From contig CAIOZA010000006.1 in assembly GCA_903862655.1 (NCBI GenBank), positions 48,431 to 112,430 of the forward strand: a stretch of 64,000 bases of DNA, written 5' to 3'. The number at the start of each line of letters is the position of its first letter. Positions within the stretch are counted from its first letter, which is position 1. Below are positions 58,903-64,000 of the stretch, piece after piece. Under the pieces are notes generated by a model that ran no database searches, was not told the DNA's origin, and worked only from the letters and a program-made list of their open reading frames with translations. This stretch comes from an uncultured Ignavibacteria bacterium. Its GTDB lineage: Bacteria > Bacteroidota > Ignavibacteria > Kapaibacteriales > UBA2268. The translations under genes and the position numbers were made by a program.

Positions 58903-59222
58903 TACTCAGATTCCTTCGCGAACAAACGCAGATGCACGACATTCGATATGGTAATCAAAAGCCACACAATTCCGAGAGTAAAGAGAATTTTTGCTATGAA
59001 CAGGAGTACGGAAGTTAAGTTTGAACCTAAATGCGAGGGTTCAGCTCCGAATAAAAGGATAAGACCTTCTTTTACGATCATGTAAACAGATGCCGAAAAA
59101 AGCGAAAAGAGTGCAATACGCAAAGCACCTCTGATGTCAAACAGCTGAAGAGTACCTGAATATGTATTATATGCAAGTAGAGTCAGGATGATAACTATGC
59201 TGATAAGAATTGGAATATTCAT
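58902..59222 (-). CDS. Small membrane protein (three to four TM), overlapping hydF start
   Basis: 106 aa hydrophobic; TAATG junction with hydF. Confidence 0.6.
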   Translation of the reverse strand: MNIPILISIVIILTLLAYNTYSGTLQLFDIRGALRIALFSLFSASVYMIVKEGLILLFGAEPSHLGSNLTSVLLFIAKILFTLGIVWLLITISNVVHLRLFAKESE

Positions 59223-59284
59223 TTTTATTTCTTTCCATAAAGGTAGGTTCTAAAAATTCAATTTTTGTTGTCATACCTGCGTAT

Positions 59285-59400
59285 GAGGCTGTGTGAAAAT
59301 GAAAACTCCGTCATTCTGAGGGAGCGTAGCGACCGTGAGAATCCATTCTGTTTTTCAGGAAAATTCAAATACATGGATTCTTCACTTCGTGCTGAATGAC
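59285..59400. repeat. Dispersed ~120-bp repeat, second full copy
   Basis: GAGGCTGTGTGAAAA...GTCATTCTGAGGGAGCGTAGCGAC...GCTGAATGAC aligns with 32141-32262. Confidence 0.7.
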
Positions 59401-59628
59401 ATCTAAATCTGACTTTTCACCCTGTGTCTTATACAGGTATCTATAAACCCGCATCAATACAAGATTCCTATTGCACAGGAATAACAAAAAATGTATTTGT
59501 AGAACTCCTTTTAAGTTATAGTATTAAACATATCGATTCAAAATTAACTAAATCGGAGTTTAAATTCACTTTAAATATTTATCAATCTGCTTTGTCTATA
59601 CCTTTTTAAAATTTTTTATTCTGAAATA

Positions 59629-60402
59629 ATGAAAAGTCGCTACTTATTTCCATTGCTAGTTTCATCATTAATGCTTTTCTTTGCTCTAAACTCTTGTACT
59701 GTTGTTAAATGGACAGCAGGAGCCAATATTGACTCCCTCCAGTTTGCCAAGTCGAGAGAAGCCAAAATGCTGGACAATCGCTACAAATCAACATCTAAGC
59801 TTCTGTCACGGCTGAAATCCGGTGAACCGACCGAAAATGCAGATATTTCCTTCTATCTTTCACCTGATCTGATGAAACGGATACTCTCGCAGTATAACGG
59901 GAGTACAGGCTGGCTTGACGGAGTAACGAGTTATAAGATTCTATCACTCGATCTGAAGCTGAACTATGGCAGTGCGAATGTGGCTCTCAATCTTGATGCG
60001 CATAATGAAAAATACAATGTCAATGTCAAACTCACAATGGATTGTCTGCTCTATCTTGAAACCGCGAACAATCAGCTTTTCATCAGGATAGAGCCATACA
60101 ACATCTCTCCTGCGGTTAATGCCGGTGGTCTGCTTGGTTCAACTGAGGAGATAATTGCCAATCTGATCAAAATCAACATGGCTGATATCGGTAAACAGAT
60201 GCCGCCACTGCAAGTTCCGGTTGACTTCACGAATAATATAATTCTCCCGGCAAATAATATTTTGGTCAAAGATAAGCTGAACATGAGTATTCAGAATCCA
60301 AAGACAGTTATCAACTTCAAACTTAAACTGAAGGAAGTGATAATCTTCACTAATGCCGTCTTCGTCGCAATGAACTTCGACAATATGGAGGTGGCGAAAT
60401 GA
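59629..60402 (+). CDS. Lipoprotein of unknown function (SMP/TULIP-like fold possible)
   Basis: Lipobox LFFALNSCTVVK; amphipathic beta pattern; ATGA overlap with next ORF. Confidence 0.6.
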   Translation: MKSRYLFPLLVSSLMLFFALNSCTVVKWTAGANIDSLQFAKSREAKMLDNRYKSTSKLLSRLKSGEPTENADISFYLSPDLMKRILSQYNGSTGWLDGVTSYKILSLDLKLNYGSANVALNLDAHNEKYNVNVKLTMDCLLYLETANNQLFIRIEPYNISPAVNAGGLLGSTEEIIANLIKINMADIGKQMPPLQVPVDFTNNIILPANNILVKDKLNMSIQNPKTVINFKLKLKEVIIFTNAVFVAMNFDNMEVAK

Positions 60403-61241
60403 GAAGAATACTCTTAACACTGTTAATTGCTGTCATTCCTATGCTTTACGGATGTTCATCCTATAAGATGGCATCGCTGGAAGATTCACAAAAGTCAATA
60501 GACATCAACAGATGGAAGAACGACAGTTTAGAGGCAATACTCAAGCCAATGCTCAAGATTCCCGAAGGTAATGACCTGATAATGAAAATGGAACTCGGAG
60601 CTATCAACAAGATTCTCAATAAATACGCTTACAACAGAACCGACGATATTCTCCTCTTCTTCCGCAAAAGCAAGGACTTTATGAAGGAAGATAAGAGTAC
60701 ACTGGGAATAAAATACACGAACTTTATTGACATTGATACAGGATTTGTGAGCCTCAACCTCAAATCATTGCAGATGAACAAACTGCATCAGAACAAGGTT
60801 GATGGCATGATTGAGCTTGAGGGTAAAGGATTTATTTCGGTTTCCGGTAAATATACAGGAATCCCTGCATCGGCTTCACCGGAAGTGGAACTTTACCTGA
60901 ATGAAGCTATTTCCATGGAACTATTGCCGACAGATACGGGATACGTTCTATTGAAGCCTGTTCCCAAGGACATAATTCTCAAGATAAAATTCAGCATCAA
61001 TCTTCTTGGATGGAAAATTCCATATTATCAGGAAATTCCATTGAAATTCGCAGAGATGATGAAGCCTGTGGCTTTTCCACTGGCTGTCAATACTGATGTT
61101 ACATTCCCGCTTCCGGCGCAGAAGTTCGGCAACGATAAAGTGGAAATGGTGCCCTACCAGATGATCTTCCATAAAACTAAAGTATCCGGTGTCAATACGA
61201 AAATCGAATACAGAACAGATATTGATTTGAAGAGGAAATGA
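60399..61241 (+). CDS. Lipoprotein of unknown function, translationally coupled to 59629 ORF
   Basis: Lipobox AVIPMLYGCSSYK; 4-nt overlap. Confidence 0.6.
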   Translation: MRRILLTLLIAVIPMLYGCSSYKMASLEDSQKSIDINRWKNDSLEAILKPMLKIPEGNDLIMKMELGAINKILNKYAYNRTDDILLFFRKSKDFMKEDKSTLGIKYTNFIDIDTGFVSLNLKSLQMNKLHQNKVDGMIELEGKGFISVSGKYTGIPASASPEVELYLNEAISMELLPTDTGYVLLKPVPKDIILKIKFSINLLGWKIPYYQEIPLKFAEMMKPVAFPLAVNTDVTFPLPAQKFGNDKVEMVPYQMIFHKTKVSGVNTKIEYRTDIDLKRK

Positions 61242-61344
61242 TTTTATCAGATTTTTCCTGATAATTATTTACAAACAAACTACAATTAGTTGATCAAGCG
61301 GATTACTAATTCTGTAACAAATCCTTAGTTGATCTTGAAAAACA

Positions 61345-61378
61345 AAAGAGGGGATGCAATTCGTTGCAACCCCTCTTT
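61345..61378 (-). terminator. Terminator of rho, UUCG-like tetraloop
   Basis: AAAGAGGGGATGCAA-TTCG-TTGCAACCCCTCTTT. Confidence 0.8.
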
Positions 61379-61401
61379 ATTAAACTATGTATTACTGTCT
61401 T

Positions 61402-62718
61402 CTAGCTGTTCATTGCCATTAGGAAGTCACGGTTGGAGCGTGTTCCCTTCATTCTATGAAGCATAAATTCAATTGCTTCGACTGCATTCATCTCGCTGAG
61501 CACCTTACGGAGAATCCAGATTCTGTTTAGTTCTTCCTGGTCGAGCAGTAACTCTTCGCGGCGTGTACCGGAGCGGTTAACATCGATAGCAGGAAATACT
61601 CTGCGGTCAGAAATTTTTCTGTCGAGAACGAGTTCCATGTTACCTGTTCCCTTGAATTCTTCGAAAATAACTTCATCCATTCTGCTTCCTGTGTCAATCA
61701 ATGCGGTTGCAAGTATTGTCAGCGATCCACCTTCTTCGATATTTCTTGCGGCACCGAAGAATCTCTTTGGTTTGTGTAAAGCATTCGCATCGACACCACC
61801 GGAAAGAATCTTTCCAGAGTGAGGTACAACTGTGTTGTGTGCTCTGGCAAGGCGAGTGATCGAATCCAAAAGAATCACAACGTCCATCTTGGCTTCTACA
61901 AGTCTGCGTGCTTTATCGAGAACCATATCGGCAACCTGGACGTGACGATCAGGTGGCTCATCAAATGTTGAAGCAATTACTTCAGCTTTGACGGATCTTT
62001 CCATGTCTGTAACTTCTTCCGGACGTTCATCTATAAGAAGAACGATCAGCTTGATTTCAGGATGATTTCTTGTGATACTGTTGGCAATTTGCTGAAGAAG
62101 AACTGTTTTACCCGATTTTGGAGGTGAAACAATCAGACCGCGCTGTCCTTTGCCCAATGGGCTAAGAAGATTAACTATTCTCATTGAGTATTCACTAGGC
62201 CCGGATTCGAGATTAATCTTTTTAGTAGGATAAAGAGGAGTAAGATTGTCGAATAAAGTACGATCACGGATTAGATCAGGATCGAGATAGTTCACAGTTT
62301 CGACTTTAAGAAGAGCATAGAATCTCTCAGCTTCCTTAGGTGGTCTCACCTGTCCTCGAATAGTATCGCCGGTTCTCAGAGCAAATTTTTTGATCTGTGA
62401 AGGTGAAACGTAGATATCATCGGGAGAAGGTAGATAATTATAATCCACAGAACGCAAAAAGCCATAACTATCGGGAAGCACTTCGAGCACTCCTCCGCTT
62501 GTTATCAAACCGTCATTCTGCTGTTCCTTAGGTGCAATGCTAGCCTGAGCTTCAACAATTTTGAGTATAAGTTCCTGTTTTCTCAGATCAGCAAAATTTG
62601 TGATACCAAGGGCTTTTGCCATCGAGGTTAATTCAGCAATTCGCTTGCCTTTGAGATCCGCAATGTCAATCGTTGCGGGATTTGAGGTTTCCTGATTGTT
62701 CATAATTTCAATCGACAA
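61402..62718 (-). CDS. rho: Transcription termination factor Rho
   Basis: [96 protein letters not shown]. Confidence 0.97.
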   Translation of the reverse strand: MSIEIMNNQETSNPATIDIADLKGKRIAELTSMAKALGITNFADLRKQELILKIVEAQASIAPKEQQNDGLITSGGVLEVLPDSYGFLRSVDYNYLPSPDDIYVSPSQIKKFALRTGDTIRGQVRPPKEAERFYALLKVETVNYLDPDLIRDRTLFDNLTPLYPTKKINLESGPSEYSMRIVNLLSPLGKGQRGLIVSPPKSGKTVLLQQIANSITRNHPEIKLIVLLIDERPEEVTDMERSVKAEVIASTFDEPPDRHVQVADMVLDKARRLVEAKMDVVILLDSITRLARAHNTVVPHSGKILSGGVDANALHKPKRFFGAARNIEEGGSLTILATALIDTGSRMDEVIFEEFKGTGNMELVLDRKISDRRVFPAIDVNRSGTRREELLLDQEELNRIWILRKVLSEMNAVEAIEFMLHRMKGTRSNRDFLMAMNS

Positions 62719-63022
62719 ATTTAAAACAAATTATTTTTTTAGATATGTTCCTAATTTAAGCTTTATTGAGTTTGTGCTTTACGATGTTCTTGACAAAATC
62801 AAAACTAATATATAAATCGGCAGAGACACAGTTATATTAACGTAAATAACATTCTTAAGTTTCAATAATAGTTCACACACATTGGTTATTTTTTAGAATT
62901 TGTACAGTTATTCCCATGATAAGATATTCGACTTGCGTAAGTGTTACTTTGATTCTTTCGCAAAATGGTGTGTACTAACATAACAAAATTAATCAAAAAA
63001 ACGAATAATGCAAGAGTTTTTA

Positions 63023-63051
63023 TTGACTTAACAGTAAATTTCTTTTAGAAT
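63023..63051 (+). promoter_or_regulatory. Sigma70-like promoter candidate upstream of the ftsL-like gene
   Basis: TTGACT-N17-TAGAAT. Confidence 0.35.
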
Positions 63052-63121
63052 TATTGAATTTAAGACATTTTCTGTATAATATAATTTCGTATTTTAGCAG
63101 TGCAAACTTAAGGAATTCTTT

Positions 63122-63490
63122 GTGGATTATTCTAAAATATATCATTTTAATAAGGGCAATGCTCAGACACCTGATTATCCTGATCAAACCGAGCCTGTGA
63201 AAAAGCCATCAACAGAAAAGAGGATTCTCAGCAAATGGAATGCTCTGATAGTGCTGATCGTTACTGCAGTCCTTATGATACTTTACGTCAGCAATGTCAT
63301 CGAAGTGAAATCCCTGCTCAAAGAGACAAGCTATCTCAAGAAACAGGCAGAGATGATCGAAGACAAAAACCTTCTGTTATCAACTAAGATTAACGAGCTG
63401 GAATCCCCAGAACGAATAACTAAAATTGCCCGCGATAAATTCGGCATGATTAAGGCTGAACAAACACCAATAAATATCAGCAGAAAATAG
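63122..63490 (+). CDS. FtsL/FtsB/DivIC-like cell-division protein
   Basis: Single TM followed by coiled coil (LLKETSYLKKQAEMIEDKNLLLSTKINELESPERITKIARDKFGMIKAE). Confidence 0.75.
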   Translation: MDYSKIYHFNKGNAQTPDYPDQTEPVKKPSTEKRILSKWNALIVLIVTAVLMILYVSNVIEVKSLLKETSYLKKQAEMIEDKNLLLSTKINELESPERITKIARDKFGMIKAEQTPINISRK

Positions 63491-63618
63491 TCGTTAGGAA
63501 TCTGCTTGCCTAACAACTGCAAATACAATTTATTCCCCTCACTCCTGTAACTTTTTCCACTTATTATTTGTTTTAGTGTTATATTTGTATAACTATATTC
63601 AATTATGAAGTTCACACT

Positions 63619-64000
63619 ATGAAAACATTCATATTCATCGCTCTAATTTTATTTTCATCTCCCAAATTATTTGCTGAATCTGATACGATATGGAATTTTC
63701 ATTCTACTTATTTAATGCCTTATTTTAATCCTGGATTTACGCTTGATGGCTCTAGATTTATATGGAATAGATCAGATTATTTTAGATGTATTTCGTCTTC
63801 TGATGGAACAGTTATACAGGATAGCATTGTCCCTAAGGGATTACATAATAATACTATCCTACTCTCTTCAGATAGTTTAAATTATATGTTTTTCGATGAC
63901 GGAATATTAAAAATATACTCGCTGGACAGCTTTAAACTGGTAAGGCAGTCTGATACTATCTATCTCGGTGATTTTGATATTAGCGGATGGTCTCCATTTG
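63619..64000 (+). CDS. Secreted propeller-like protein, N-terminal part (runs off right edge; absent from ORF track)
   Basis: ATG at 63619: MKTFIFIALILFSSPKLFAESDTIWNFHSTYLMPYFNPGFTLDGSRFIWNRSDYFRCISSSDG..., open to 64000. Confidence 0.65.
   Translation, partial: MKTFIFIALILFSSPKLFAESDTIWNFHSTYLMPYFNPGFTLDGSRFIWNRSDYFRCISSSDGTVIQDSIVPKGLHNNTILLSSDSLNYMFFDDGILKIYSLDSFKLVRQSDTIYLGDFDISGWSPF

Noticed and set aside
60072-60420. Antisense ORFs opposite the lipoprotein gene
   Set aside because: Shadow ORFs on the strand opposite a coherent lipoprotein CDS.

Overview
The window is a bacterial chromosome segment from a Bacteroidetes/Chlorobi-type organism. Several proteins carry type IX secretion (T9SS) C-terminal sorting domains, and bshC is present. 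Housekeeping genes recognised: murE, dnaJ, grpE, cstA-like, ilvE, folC, purH, hutI, bshC, hydF, rho and an ftsL/divIC-like gene. Accessory content includes a ~15 kb run of T9SS cargo genes. The first encodes a Pmp-like beta-helix protein with a seven-bladed Ycf48-like propeller embedded in it. The second and third genes overlap out of frame and carry dockerin-like and cohesin-like segments. An archaeal-type HMG-CoA synthase / thiolase / DUF35 cluster is present, with an apparently degenerate zinc ribbon in the DUF35 protein. A REP-associated (RAYT) transposase contains a REP-like palindrome inside its own ORF, and it sits between a Type IIG-like restriction-modification gene and a decayed duplicate of that gene's 3' end. 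Other accessory items are a RelE-type toxin-antitoxin pair, a PIN-domain gene overlapping an unlisted 59-aa ORF, an IS630 HTH-only fragment, and an ~800 bp patchwork of REP-like hairpins containing an orphan T9SS C-terminal remnant. No tRNA, rRNA or CRISPR array was recognised. All assignments come from reading the sequence and motif recall; no database search was run.
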